A DNA stretch of 64,000 nt from Psychrobacter cibarius (GTDB lineage Bacteria; Pseudomonadota; Gammaproteobacteria; Pseudomonadales; Moraxellaceae): contig NZ_JABASQ010000005.1 of the NCBI RefSeq assembly GCF_016107535.1, positions 1-64,000 on the forward strand. The letters are read 5' to 3'. The notes below the pieces were generated by a model. It saw nothing but the letters and a program-made list of their open reading frames with translations. It was not told where the DNA came from and did no database searches. Both the position numbers and the translations under genes were made by a program. Below, piece by piece: positions 16,852 to 27,600 of the stretch (position 1 is the first letter of the stretch; every line of letters starts with the position of its first letter).

Positions 16852-18435
16852 TTATTTTAGCGACTTACCCAAACGCGGTTGCGGCATCCCACGCTTACCA
16901 AAGTAGCTCAAGACAAGTAACAGCGTAATGATAAAGAGAATCGGATAATTACCGAAGCTCATAAAAGGTGTATTACCAACCCGCGCCTGAACATCACCGC
17001 GCAATACGGTGCGCTCAAACTGCGGTGCACGCTCGACGATACGACCTTTATGATCGATGATCGCGGTCACGCCCGTATTGGTCGCACGCATAAACCAACG
17101 CCCATTCTCTAGCGCGCGCATCTGCACCATTTGCAGATGTTGCAATGGACCTGCCGACGTACCAAACCAAGCATCGTTTGAGATGGTCAATAAGAAGTCC
17201 GTGCCAATCGCGTTTTTACGAGTGGTATCAGGGTAAGCCACTTCATAACAGACTGCTGAGCCCAAATTATGACCACGTACACGCAGCGGTGATTGGTTGT
17301 CACTACCACGACTATAGCTCATGATTTCTTGACTACCAGCAAGGTTTGGCAAGATATCTAACATGCCTTCGAAGGGAATATATTCACCAAATGGTACCAG
17401 GCGCTGCTTTTTATACATGCCCTCAGCGTCACTACCTAGCGCAACCACGCTATTATAAAATGGCGGATATTTATCCGTTTTTGGGTCAAAGTTTTCTAAA
17501 TCTCTATAAGGAATACCTGTTACCCACGTGGTATCTGTTTCTTTGGCCATTTTAACCATTTCACTGATAAAACCAATCGCTTCATCTTGAAACATAGGAA
17601 TCGAGGATTCTGGCCATAAGACGATATCGCGATCCCACTCAGTACTGGTCAGAGTTGCATAAATTTTCAGGGTTTCTATTTGATATTCGGTGAGCCATTT
17701 TAAATCTTGTGGAATATTACCTTGGATTAAGGACACGGACAAATCAGGCGTGCCTTTTGGTTTCGTCCATTGCGGATTCATCAACCATAACGCGCTGCTA
17801 ATTACCAACAATGCTATCGACGGAATCATATATCCGCCACGGCGACGCAATAGCTCAACCAAACTGGCTGCCAATAATACCGCCACAAAAGACACTGCAA
17901 AGACGCCAGCGACTGGTGCTAATGACGATAACCAATACTGCTCCGTAAAGGCATAACCAACAAACAACCACGGAAATCCAGTGAACAGCCACGTTTTCAG
18001 CCACTCTTGGAGTATCCATAGCGCCGCAAACGATAATGGCTGACGACCGACCATACGGTTGAAAACCAACGCCAAAAAGCCATGGAATAACCCCATGCCT
18101 AACCCCATCAGCGCAATCATAATCAGCGCAAGCCATGCTGGCGTATCGCCATAAACATGAATAGAGGTGTATAACCAAAATGCACCAACGCACCAAAGCC
18201 CCGTACCGTAAGCCTGACCGATAAGAAAAGCACGCTTGCCACTCATATCAGGCATCAGTAAGGCGTATAAAATAGCAGGCGACACTAGCGCCAGTGGCCA
18301 AATGCCATAAGGCGCAAGTGCAAATATAAACACCGACCCTGCCAACAACGCAATCAATACCGTCAGCGCTATAGGCAAACCCTTGGGCTTATCAGGGTTC
18401 AGGCGTTTTTGTAAATCAACAGTAGACAGGCGCAT
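16852..18435 (-). CDS. lnt: Apolipoprotein N-acyltransferase
   Basis: Inner-membrane enzyme that transfers an acyl chain from phospholipid to the N-terminal Cys of apolipoproteins, the last step of lipoprotein maturation. Residues 20-220 hold several membrane helices. The periplasmic nitrilase-like domain follows, with the catalytic triad Glu276 (LWPESSIP), Lys343 (YKKQRLVPFGEY) and Cys396 (GSAVCYEVAYPD). A final membrane helix lies near 497-512. Length is 527 residues, close to the E. coli enzyme. corC lies upstream on the same strand as in many Gammaproteobacteria, but a terminator-like hairpin sits in the 244-base gap between them. Confidence 0.95.
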   Translation of the reverse strand: MRLSTVDLQKRLNPDKPKGLPIALTVLIALLAGSVFIFALAPYGIWPLALVSPAILYALLMPDMSGKRAFLIGQAYGTGLWCVGAFWLYTSIHVYGDTPAWLALIMIALMGLGMGLFHGFLALVFNRMVGRQPLSFAALWILQEWLKTWLFTGFPWLFVGYAFTEQYWLSSLAPVAGVFAVSFVAVLLAASLVELLRRRGGYMIPSIALLVISSALWLMNPQWTKPKGTPDLSVSLIQGNIPQDLKWLTEYQIETLKIYATLTSTEWDRDIVLWPESSIPMFQDEAIGFISEMVKMAKETDTTWVTGIPYRDLENFDPKTDKYPPFYNSVVALGSDAEGMYKKQRLVPFGEYIPFEGMLDILPNLAGSQEIMSYSRGSDNQSPLRVRGHNLGSAVCYEVAYPDTTRKNAIGTDFLLTISNDAWFGTSAGPLQHLQMVQMRALENGRWFMRATNTGVTAIIDHKGRIVERAPQFERTVLRGDVQARVGNTPFMSFGNYPILFIITLLLVLSYFGKRGMPQPRLGKSLK

Positions 18436-18612
18436 AGCAGTTATCCAAAACCATATTTTTCAAAATTTTAAGCGTCAACATTCAGATGAAAACCAAGCTG
18501 AAGCAGACCGTATTGTGTTTTGTACAGTATCTAAAAGTTAAACCCGCCCATGATACCAGTCTCAACCCATTAATAGGTAACATTGCGTAGCAAATACCCA
18601 ATAGCAAACACA

Positions 18613-18642
18613 AAAAAAACACGACCGCAATCGTGTTTTTTT
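18613..18642 (-). terminator. Hairpin between corC and lnt
   Basis: AAAAAAACACGA pairs with TCGTGTTTTTTT (12 bp, 6-nt loop). On the - strand it follows the corC stop by 38 nt and would reduce read-through into lnt. Only five of the twelve pairs are outside the A/T run. Confidence 0.75.
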
Positions 18643-18679
18643 GAGTACATCAAACAATGTTTAGGTCGCTATCGACACA

Positions 18680-19579
18680 TCAATGACTGCCTATCAATAT
18701 TTGCTGATCAGGATTGATTTTGGTGAGCTCAAGATTTTGGATAAAACGCCCTTCAACATCAGTAATAGTGATTTTCCAATCATCTATCACCACGCTTTCA
18801 CCTTCCAAATCACCTACATAACCGAGCGCCTGCATGACTAGACCACCCATGGTGTCGACATCCGTATCATCAAAATGACTGCCAAGCTCATCATTACAGT
18901 CTTCAATCACGGTAGACGCTTGCACACGCCACGTATTTGGCTTTTCAGGATCAGCGACGATGTTATTGATATCACTGTCTTCATCGAAGTCATCATGCTC
19001 ATCAACGATGTCGCCGACGATCTCTTCAAGCAAGTCTTCCATGGTAACGACACCGCCAAAGTTGCCGAATTCGTCGACGACAATCGCCATATGTACTTGG
19101 GTACGCTGCAATGAGCGTAACAAGGTATCAGAACGTGCCGTCTCACTAATATATAGCGGCTGACGTACCAGATCTCTCAAACGTTTGCTATCGATTTTAT
19201 CTTCTTGATCGCGCACCATATGCACAAGAATAGGAATCAAATCTTTTGCCAATAAAATGCCAATGACGGCATCATCATCTTGACTGTCAAAGACAGGATA
19301 ACGCGAATGGGTGGTCTCAAGGATGATATCCATCACCTCAGCGAGACTGGTGCTTTCGTGCAGCCCAACCACTTGCGGACGCGGAGTCATAATTTCGCGC
19401 ACTTGTGTCGCAGGCAGATCCAGCACGCCTTCTAACATATCGACGGTATCAGGCTCTAAGAACTGGCGCGAGTCTTGTACCAGACGAATCAATTCGTCAC
19501 GGGTTTCGGGGGCGGTCGATAGCCAGCGTTTTAAGCCGCGCATCGACCAACTACTCGGGCTGGGAGTGTCGTCAGACAT
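18680..19579 (-). CDS. corC: CorC/HlyC-family CBS-domain protein
   Basis: Soluble 299-residue protein of the CorC (YbeX) group, linked to Mg2+/Co2+ homeostasis and, in enterobacteria, to ribosome function. It contains an N-terminal segment with the conserved DLPATQVREIMTPRPQVVGL, a CBS pair (about 63-190) with SRYPVFD and IVVDEFGNFGGVVTMEDLLEEIVGDI, then a C-terminal transporter-associated domain (about 210-290) with DTMGGLVMQALG. No DUF21 membrane part is present, as expected for CorC and unlike larger HlyC/CorC transporters. It lies upstream of lnt as in many relatives. Confidence 0.85.
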   Translation of the reverse strand: MSDDTPSPSSWSMRGLKRWLSTAPETRDELIRLVQDSRQFLEPDTVDMLEGVLDLPATQVREIMTPRPQVVGLHESTSLAEVMDIILETTHSRYPVFDSQDDDAVIGILLAKDLIPILVHMVRDQEDKIDSKRLRDLVRQPLYISETARSDTLLRSLQRTQVHMAIVVDEFGNFGGVVTMEDLLEEIVGDIVDEHDDFDEDSDINNIVADPEKPNTWRVQASTVIEDCNDELGSHFDDTDVDTMGGLVMQALGYVGDLEGESVVIDDWKITITDVEGRFIQNLELTKINPDQQILIGSH

Positions 19580-19841
19580 GGTGATGTGATTTAACCTCTT
19601 TAGTTAATAACAATTAAAATAATACGTAAAAACAATAATACGTAATAACAGACGTAGATGGGGATGAATACAGCAAATAAAACAGATCTTTGATTATTAA
19701 ATTATAAATAGAGCATATCAAAGTATGCTTCACTTTAGCGCAAGGCTCACCGACATTCAACGATAAATTCACTCAAATTGTATTGTCAGTACGTTATAAA
19801 CTTTGCTATGGTCAAAGCCTTCACACACCAAAGCACACCCT

Positions 19842-21203
19842 ATGTCGCTACGTTCCCTTTTCTCTCGCCTGCTCACGCCGCACTCACATAGCCATCGTTC
19901 AGATAACGGCTTGGACACGCTTGAGCCAAATAATCATGGTTCGGATAGACACGGCTTAAAAAACAACACTGCGAATGGTCGCCAACCGACACCTACATGG
20001 CGATATTATCTTGTACAGTTTTTCATCACTATTACCTTGCTACTGTCAGCCGTCTGGTTATTGCTGGCGATTTGGTATCAGTTTGGGGCAAGCTCTGCCA
20101 TCACTTGGTTAACCGCAATTTTCATTGTTGGTGTACTGACAGCCTTACTGAGCGTTCGCTATTGCCCGAAAATAGCTCAGCGCTTTGACCATAAACAACG
20201 CAGCAGTAAAACATGGAGCAACGAAGCAACCATAAGTAGTAAGTCAGCAAATAAATGGTTAACCGCTTTATATGGCACTATTTGGTTGGTAGGCGTTGGC
20301 TGGTTTTTTTCTATTGAACCCCAACAAGAGCGCGACTGGATGGCTGAGGTAAGTGAAAGGGTCTCTTATGAGCGCGATGCAACCAATCCTGATTTAGTGA
20401 CCCTAACCAATGTACGTAACTTTGATTGGCATACCGACACAGAGGCGACCGAACGCTGGGACACACGTACCATTGATATGTCCAAACTATCTGGCGTCGA
20501 TGTCACCAATTCTTACTGGATGGGACCACTGATTGCCCATACGTTGGTTAGTTTCCGTTTTGAAGATGATAGACCGCTTGCTTTCTCGTTTGAGATTCGT
20601 AAAGAAGAAGGCGAATCGTTTTCGGCATTGGCAGGGTTCTTTAGACGCTATGAGCTGAGCCTGATTGCCGCAGAAGAGCGCGATATTATTTATACCCGAA
20701 CGAATGCGCGTGGCGAGCAAGTTTATCTATTTCCCGTTAGCAACTTGCAGCAGCACGAGGTCAAGTCACTATTTGAATCTTACTTAACCGCTGCCGATGA
20801 ATTGAATGCCAAGCCTGCTTGGTACAACACATTACTCAGTAATTGCACCAATATCATTTTTTATATGGCGCGTATCGTCAGTGGCGATCGCCTGCCGTGG
20901 GATTATCGTATTTGGGTCTCTGGCTGGCTGCCAAATTATCTATATGATGTCGGTATGCTTGACGCTAATCCAGAAAAGACTGGACAGCCTTGGTCAATGG
21001 ATACATGGTATGACCGTACCCATATCAACTCAAAGGTTAAAGGATTCAATAATCAAATCAATCTAGAGTCTGGCGTTAATAGCAACGAAAACAGCCGCGA
21101 GTTTTCTGAACAAATTCGTCAGGACATTCCTATCCCGCCATTGGCTGACACGCAAGAAGATGCTGAGGCAAAAGCCAAATCTGCGGCTCAGGTTTCTTAT
21201 TAA
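19842..21203 (+). CDS. DUF4105 membrane protein
   Basis: 453 residues from ATG 19842; a TTG at 19803 would add 13. A polar N-terminal tail (His/Ser/Asn-rich) precedes three membrane helices at about 55-79, 85-104 and 139-157, then a C-terminal DUF4105 domain, probably periplasmic. Candidate catalytic residues of this thiol-protease-like fold are His233 (PLIAHTLVSFRF) and Cys335 (LLSNCTNIIFY). From memory, some DUF4105 members in Bacteroides were reported as lipoprotein N-acyltransferases; whether that applies here is unknown. The gene is divergent from corC-lnt across about 260 bases, which makes the lipoprotein link worth noting. Confidence 0.75.
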   Translation: MSLRSLFSRLLTPHSHSHRSDNGLDTLEPNNHGSDRHGLKNNTANGRQPTPTWRYYLVQFFITITLLLSAVWLLLAIWYQFGASSAITWLTAIFIVGVLTALLSVRYCPKIAQRFDHKQRSSKTWSNEATISSKSANKWLTALYGTIWLVGVGWFFSIEPQQERDWMAEVSERVSYERDATNPDLVTLTNVRNFDWHTDTEATERWDTRTIDMSKLSGVDVTNSYWMGPLIAHTLVSFRFEDDRPLAFSFEIRKEEGESFSALAGFFRRYELSLIAAEERDIIYTRTNARGEQVYLFPVSNLQQHEVKSLFESYLTAADELNAKPAWYNTLLSNCTNIIFYMARIVSGDRLPWDYRIWVSGWLPNYLYDVGMLDANPEKTGQPWSMDTWYDRTHINSKVKGFNNQINLESGVNSNENSREFSEQIRQDIPIPPLADTQEDAEAKAKSAAQVSY

Positions 21204-21273
21204 CATCAAGTAGCACTATACTTTTATCCTGCAATAATACCAACGTCACTAATGTCAGTAACTCTCAGTATTA

Positions 21274-21903
21274 TCAAGGCTTAACCCAGCTGATCACCCG
21301 CTCCTCCATCGCTTCATCAGACATACCAGTCTCAGAAACACAGCGCCCAGCCACGCCAACATTGGCAGCACGCATTTGTTGCTGCGTTACCACTGCATCT
21401 TGGGTCAATAACAAATGCCAACTTGGCAAATTTTGTCCTTTATACAAACGCTTATAGGCGCAGTGCGAAGGCAACCACATCATCTGCGGAAGATTGTCCA
21501 TGGTCAGCTGAATACAGTCTGGTACATGCTCTTGACGCGTGTCATAGTGCTGACAATAACCCGTCGTACAGTCCATTAGCTGGCAAGTCACATCGGTATA
21601 CTCGACCAACTCTTCATCCACATCGCCATTCTCATCTTCGTCAATATACTTAATCAAGCAGCAGCTGCCACAGCCATCACACAACGCTTCCCATTCGCTA
21701 TGATTGAGTTCTGACAATGCAAAGCGCGACCAAAAATTCGGACGCAATGTGTCATTGAGCTTACTGTCATGGTCGCTATTGCTGTTGCTTTCATTACCAC
21801 TGTCAGGAAATAAGCTCACAGCTGATTTTTCCATGACTTTTAGCGGCAACGTTGCGTCAGAGTCTAGATGGGCTGCACAGTTGTTTAACAAGTTTAGTGT
21901 CAT
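21274..21903 (-). CDS. YcgN/YkgJ-type cysteine cluster protein
   Basis: 209 residues with a UPF0260 (YcgN) core. FWSRFALSELNHSEWEALCDGCGSCC (about 57-82, split here only for length) carries the first cysteines, and CQLMDCTTGYCQHY and HVPDCIQL add more, giving the pattern CxxCxxCC...C...C...C expected for a metal or Fe-S cluster. WLPSHCAYKRLYKGQNLPSWHLL is the other conserved block. The first ~55 residues are a non-conserved Ser/Asn/Asp-rich extension. The function of the family is not established. The gene is convergent with the DUF4105 gene. Confidence 0.85.
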   Translation of the reverse strand: MTLNLLNNCAAHLDSDATLPLKVMEKSAVSLFPDSGNESNSNSDHDSKLNDTLRPNFWSRFALSELNHSEWEALCDGCGSCCLIKYIDEDENGDVDEELVEYTDVTCQLMDCTTGYCQHYDTRQEHVPDCIQLTMDNLPQMMWLPSHCAYKRLYKGQNLPSWHLLLTQDAVVTQQQMRAANVGVAGRCVSETGMSDEAMEERVISWVKP

Positions 21904-22062
21904 AAAGGTGCCGTAGCATTTTGATAAAGAGCGTTACAGTATTATAGCTGTTTTTGCCTAGGTTGAGCGTTAAGGTGGTAAAAGTAAGAAAAACGATGTC
22001 GCAAAAACACAGACAAATCACCTTTATAACGTACAACTCCTCACATAAAAAAGGATAATAAT

Positions 22063-22803
22063 ATGTCAATTAAGACTTTTGAATTGATCAGTACCACCGA
22101 AAACGGTGTCCAGCTTATCAGCTATATGGCATTGCCAGAAAATGCATCTGACGACCATCCTGTTGCGGGAATTTTAGTAGCGCCAGAATGGTGGGGTATC
22201 GTTGATCACCCAAAATCAGTGGTCGAGCGCTTGGCAGAAGCAGGTTATGCCGCCGTCGCAATGGACGTCTACGGTGAAGGCAAGCTGACCACCGATGCCG
22301 CGCAAGCGAATATGTGGATGGAGCAAGTATTAGAAGATCAAGATATGCTGATGTCGCGCTGCCGTTTGATTCTTAATGACTTTAGCGACCAGTTAGCCGT
22401 TGATGGTGACAATCTAGCAGCGATTGGCTTTTGCTTTGGTGGTAAGGTCGTGCTTGATATGGCTCGCGAAGGCATGCCATTAAAAGCGGTCGCCACTTTC
22501 CATGGCAACCCAACACCAAAACAGCCAGCGGATAAAAACTTCACCGCTAACGTATTGGTTGCTCACGGTCGTGATGATTCAATGGTATCAATGGAAGCAA
22601 TAGAAGGTCTAAAATCAGAACTAGATGCTGCTGGCGTTGACTATATTATCGATGTTTATGACAACGCTAAACATGGCTTTACCAACCCACATGCCGATGA
22701 GCGCGCTGCTAAAAATGATGTTGATCTTGGCTACAACGAAGCCGCTGCCAAGCAAAGCTGGGAAAACATGCTTGAATTTATGGAAAATAACTTAGGCAAA
22801 TAA
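22063..22803 (+). CDS. Dienelactone hydrolase-family protein
   Basis: Alpha/beta hydrolase of 246 residues with the Cys-Asp-His triad of dienelactone hydrolases: Cys124 in GFCFGGKV, Asp171 or Asp172 in HGRDD, and His204 in KHGFTNP. APEWWGIVDHPKSVVERLAEAGY in the N-terminal half is typical of the family. No aromatic-degradation genes are nearby, so the physiological substrate is unknown and the gene may be a generalist hydrolase. The start follows AAAAGGATAATAAT. A strong terminator at 22885 closes the unit. Confidence 0.88.
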   Translation: MSIKTFELISTTENGVQLISYMALPENASDDHPVAGILVAPEWWGIVDHPKSVVERLAEAGYAAVAMDVYGEGKLTTDAAQANMWMEQVLEDQDMLMSRCRLILNDFSDQLAVDGDNLAAIGFCFGGKVVLDMAREGMPLKAVATFHGNPTPKQPADKNFTANVLVAHGRDDSMVSMEAIEGLKSELDAAGVDYIIDVYDNAKHGFTNPHADERAAKNDVDLGYNEAAAKQSWENMLEFMENNLGK

Positions 22804-22884
22804 TCTTTGAATCAGGCATATCAATAGCTGTTTTCAGGTTATTAACACACTATTTATTAACCCCTATCTATTAACGCAATATAT

Positions 22885-22917
22885 AGCAGAGTGCGCCCGC
22901 CGCACTCTGCTTTTTTT
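22885..22917 (+). terminator. Intrinsic terminator
   Basis: An 11-bp GC-rich perfect stem (AGCAGAGTGCG with CGCACTCTGCT) is followed by seven T. It ends the dienelactone hydrolase transcript 82 nt past the stop. Confidence 0.93.
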
Positions 22918-23077
22918 ATCGTAAACAAATCCATATTGATCATTACACACTTACAAAGGCTTACTATTGGTAAGGATTTAAGGCGCTAACATGATTATTG
23001 CACAGTCGTGATTCATATAATCGGTCACACCACTTGCTGATAGCTCACTAATCACTCACTAATAATAAGGTAAAACC

Positions 23078-23869
23078 ATGAAAACCATCCAACAACTATT
23101 CGACTTTCATCATAAAACCATCATTATCAGTGGTGCAGCAGGCGCTATTGGTAGCGAGGCGGCACGGTTTTTAAGCTCATTAGGAGGCAACATTGTCCTC
23201 GCTGATTTAAATGAAGATAAAGTGAAGCAAATTGCCGCTGATATCGAAAAAGAAACAGGCAATGCAACCTTAGGCCTGAAAACCGACTTTACTGACGAGA
23301 CACAAATTGCAGCCTTGGTCGATGCAACTATTGCAAAATTCGGTAAGATTTCTGCAGTAGTCAATAACGTCGGTTGGGGTGCAAATACGCCTTTGTGGGA
23401 ATCTACCACCGAAAAAATGGTCAATGCGTATAAGCTCAACACCTTGGGATCTTATCATTTGACTCGTTTATGTATGCCGTATTTAAAACAAGAAGAAAAC
23501 GCCTCTGTGGTATTTTCTGGATCCATGGTTGGCAATACACCATCGCCAGAATTTATCGAATACAGCACAGCTAAAGCGGGCTTGCTAAATATGGTGAAAA
23601 GTATGGCGGTCGCATCAGGTCCTGAAGTGCGCTTTAATTCACTAATCATCGGTACAGTAGATAATGGTGCTTCCTCTGAAGAAGCCGGTTATACCCAAGA
23701 GATGATCGATAATGTGGTCAAAGGTATCGTCCTAAAACGACGTGGCGTGCCAGCAGATATCGCTCAAGCGATGGCGTTTTTGTTAAGTGATGCAGCATCT
23801 TGGATTACTGGTGCTGAACTGACAGTCAATGGCGGCGGTGTTTACAAAAGCAAAATGCCAACTTCATAA
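23078..23869 (+). CDS. SDR-family oxidoreductase
   Basis: Classical short-chain dehydrogenase of 263 residues. The nucleotide-binding motif is SGAAGAIG near 18-25, NNVG replaces NNAG at about 96-99, and the catalytic residues are a Ser at 147-149, Tyr162 and Lys166 in EYSTAKAGLL. Asp43 at the end of strand two favours NAD. The C-terminal pattern GVPADIAQAMAFLLSDAASWITGAELTVNGG is typical of FabG-like and steroid dehydrogenase-like SDRs. The substrate is unknown. AAGGTAAAACC precedes the start. It is a separate unit bounded by terminators on both sides. Confidence 0.87.
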   Translation: MKTIQQLFDFHHKTIIISGAAGAIGSEAARFLSSLGGNIVLADLNEDKVKQIAADIEKETGNATLGLKTDFTDETQIAALVDATIAKFGKISAVVNNVGWGANTPLWESTTEKMVNAYKLNTLGSYHLTRLCMPYLKQEENASVVFSGSMVGNTPSPEFIEYSTAKAGLLNMVKSMAVASGPEVRFNSLIIGTVDNGASSEEAGYTQEMIDNVVKGIVLKRRGVPADIAQAMAFLLSDAASWITGAELTVNGGGVYKSKMPTS

Positions 23870-23934
23870 ACTCAGCCATCATTTTAATCATAAATTTATA
23901 AACGATAAATATTAGGGCATGTTAAGCATTGACC

Positions 23935-23969
23935 ATACTGGGTAGAGTTTTATCTACTCAGTATTTTTT
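23935..23969 (+). terminator. Terminator after SDR gene
   Basis: ATACTGGGTAGA pairs with TCTACTCAGTAT (12 positions, one mismatch) around a 6-nt loop and runs into TTTTT. Confidence 0.8.
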
Positions 23970-24004
23970 ATGCATAAACCTATTTTGGACTTGGAAAATA
24001 AACC

Positions 24005-24475
24005 ATGACAACAACATTAAACGCAAAATTGCTAAAAGGCGCTATGCTTACTGGCGTAATCAATGCTTTCATTAACGGCGGGATACAATATTTCTTCTTA
24101 AAAACATACTCATCAATCGCGATATCTGTTGACTCTATTACCAATAATGAAGACACGGTGCTCGGTACCTCCGTTACCTTATCGATTACGTTAGCCATGA
24201 TTTTAACTATGGTGGCTTATTTTGGTATCAAAGAAAAAAAAGTAGCCTTCTTCCCAACCGCTTTTTGGTTGACGATAAAGCATGGATTTTTTACCTTTGG
24301 GGTATTGACCTCTCTTGCTGTACTGTGGCAAAAATACGCAGGTACAGTCGAAGTATCTTTGATTTCAGCTTTAATTATTATCGGTGTTATTGCAGGTATC
24401 GTCTCAGGTATGGTGAATTATCTAACCTTGCGTGGATGTACATTATCAGAACGACATAAATTATATGCCGCATAA
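24005..24475 (+). CDS. Hypothetical four-TM membrane protein
   Basis: 156 residues with about four hydrophobic helices (roughly 9-30, 55-78, 90-110 and 120-143) joined by short loops. The second loop has KEKKVAFFPTAFWLTIKHGFFTFG, and the C-terminus ends in a short basic cytosolic tail. I do not recognise the family. The pattern resembles small integral membrane proteins annotated only as hypothetical in Moraxellaceae. Neighbours (an SDR upstream, DUF2339 downstream) give no functional clue. Confidence 0.75.
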   Translation: MTTTLNAKLLKGAMLTGVINAFINGGIQYFFLKTYSSIAISVDSITNNEDTVLGTSVTLSITLAMILTMVAYFGIKEKKVAFFPTAFWLTIKHGFFTFGVLTSLAVLWQKYAGTVEVSLISALIIIGVIAGIVSGMVNYLTLRGCTLSERHKLYAA

Positions 24476-24630
24476 ATATCTTAGTTTATAAAGCATTAAG
24501 ATCAGCTCAATGATAGTGAACGAATAATCTTGGGCTAACCCGTTTATTTTGATGAGCGCTTTGCTTGTGTTTGCTTTGAAATCGAGTCATCATCAAGCCA
24601 TCAAATATTGAGTAACGGTGTGGTAGCGCT

Positions 24631-27600
24631 ATGTCTGATATCAGCGGATTTGTATTGCTTGTTTGTCTAGTAGTGATTATCGTTTTTTACAATAAACTAA
24701 AGCGACGCGTTGATCAGCTTCAACGAGACATCACGCAACTGCAAGATGAGTTACAAGCGCAGCAACACCGTGTCAGCTCTATGAATAATAACGCCGATAA
24801 TGACGTAGACGTTCATACTGAGCCAATGGCTCAAACGATAGCTGATACTCACTCGCCCCAACCTATTATCGAGGAGCTATTTGACTCAGCACCTCCTTTA
24901 CCTACTGCTACGATTCACCCGAAACCAGCCCCTTCTCCAAAAAAACCATCGCCCATAGAGCCGGATGAGCGCTCACTGCCTATCGTCACTTCGCTGATTC
25001 ACTCTATCAAAAATTGGTTTTTTGGCGGTAATCTAGTCGTACGCGTTGGCGTGATCGTCCTACTTATCGGTGTAGTGCTACTACTTCGCTTGTTAAGCGA
25101 CTATATCGAAGTGTCGATAGCGTCCAAGCTTTTAGCGATAGGCATCCTCGGTTTAGGTCTAGCAGCATTAGGTCTAAAATTGGCAAAAAATCGCTTTGCT
25201 TATGGCATCACCCTACAAGGCACAGGCTTAGCGATTGCCTATTTAACGACCTTTTTTGCCTATAGCGTTTATCAAATCATTCCGAGCATACCGAGCTTTG
25301 TTGGGCTTGGGCTATTATCTGCGATTACCATTGCACTCGCCGTGCGTCAAAACGCTTTTCCGCTGGCGTTGTTGGCATTATCGGGTGGTTTTTTTGCGCC
25401 TATTTTGACCAGTGAAGACACGGGCAGTTTGGTGATATTGTTTAGTTACTATCTGCTATTGAACGTGACGATTGCGATTATCGCGCATTACCGCCCATGG
25501 AAAATACTGAATTTATTCGGTGTCACTGTGACCTTTGGATTGGCTTACTACTGGGGCATCAGTGAAAATTTGAGCACAGTCATTGAGGCGCAGCGCTGGT
25601 CTTTAGTCCTACTGGTCACCTTACATTTACTGCTATATCTGTTTGTCGTCATTCGCTATGCTCAACAAATCATTGCCTACAATACTCTTAATGAAACAGA
25701 CATCATCCAGACAGATAGCGCAGACAACGTAAAGCATTTAGATAGCGTTCACGCAAGAAATAATAGCTATGTATTCCCTCTTGATACTGGCTTGCTGTTT
25801 TCAGTGCCGATATTAGCCTTTGGTTTATTTGCGGCATTATTAGATGACATTCCTAACGCTTTAACCATCGCTAGTGCTATTTTAGCCACTGTTTATTTAG
25901 GACTCGGCTGGTTGTTTGTGCAGCGTAGCCAGCGTTACGCCTTAATCACCGAGGGCATGCTGGCTTTAGGATTTGGTTTTTTGGCGCTGGTAATCCCTTT
26001 AGCATTAGATGCTGAATGGATTGCTTTTGGCTGGTCAGTACAAGGGTTGGCACTGGTGTGGTTTGGACGGCGCTCACTACGCGCATGGTCAGTGCTATTT
26101 GGTTTGTTATTGCAGCTAATCAGTATAGGTATGCTGATGGTAAAAGTCGTCTTCGCCATTCAAGATTATCCGACATTGGCATTAACCATTTCCGCTATGA
26201 CTTATTTAGCCACTGTATTTATTTTACGCACGAACAACTCGCCAGCTATGCTAAATGATAGTTTGAACGAAGACTTAAATGATAGCTTAGATAATCATTC
26301 AACATATTCTCAAGAGCAAAACGCCACGCCAGATGCGATAGCAACCTATGCCAACGCATTAGGTATTAGCACTCATGCCGCCCAGCAATGGCTAACCTCA
26401 ATCAACAGCCACAGCACAGTATTTAATCTTGTTTGGCACAGTCCTATACTCATAAGGTTTTTAACCTTTACGGCTATAGCGTGGCTACTACAAGTGCTGC
26501 TGCTTGATTTTAACCAGTGGTTTGCCAGTTGGACACTGGCAACGACGACCATGATTGCACTCGCAGCACTGGTTAGCCTTGCCATATATTGGACAATCAA
26601 TCGTTATCGCTTGTGGATAGAAATCAGACAACTTAGCCACGGCTTATCGATCGTCTTTTATCTCATGCTCGTCCTACAGTTACCGCAAAAATTCGAGTTT
26701 CATTTATCATGGCAGACAGCAGATTGGCTACTATTGACTGGTCTAATCATTGGTTGGTTGATTATCGGACAGTTGTGGTTAAAGACGTGGTACAACCATT
26801 CCGAGCTGTCACGCTATGATGGCGCAAGCTGGCTAGGAGCTAGCATTCTAATCATTACTGCCGCTGCCCACTATGGACTCGCAGATTCCGCTGGGGTGAT
26901 GGCTGTCTTGATGCCAGCCATTTTAATATTGGCTGGATTATGGCGCTGTCATCGTTATGCCAGCTATCGTAAGCAAAATACGCGTACAAACAAGGCATTC
27001 AAGCAAAGCCCACTGTACTGGTTTGATTGGCAACAAGCGCTATTGAGCTGCGCGGCTATCTTTGCGCCCATTGCTTTAAGTTGGGTCATCATGACCAACT
27101 GGTCATATGATGGTGTAATTTGGGGACTGTCCTACTTCCCACTACTGAATTTATACGACATTACCTCATTGCTGACGCTATTGGTTGGTTTTAGTCTATA
27201 TTATATGAGCCAACATCGCCGCGATGAGAGTCGTATCGAATCGAGTGCAGCCCCCCAAACTAAGCGTATATTTACCGCCGATTATTTATTGGTTATGTTG
27301 GGACTTATTAGCTTTTGGCTGATATCCAGTATGTTGGTCAGAACGCTACATGCCTTTATCGGTAAACCGTTGTGGGACAGCGCTCAGGGCGGCGCATGGA
27401 ATAGCGAGCAAGTGCAGACAGGGTTGACCATTTTATGGACGCTCTTGGCTTTAGTCGCCACCATCGTCGCCAGTCGCTATTGGCAGCGGACGCTTTGGTT
27501 TATGGGGATTGGGCTGTTAGGCGTCGTCGTAATTAAACTGGTAATAGTTGATTTGTCACAGACCGAAGCGATTTGGCGGGTGATATCTTTCCTTGGCGCA

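Noticed and set aside
23914-23923. TAGGGCATGT as another MITE end
   Set aside because: Only ten bases match; the following sequence diverges and there is no inverted partner nearby, so it may be chance.
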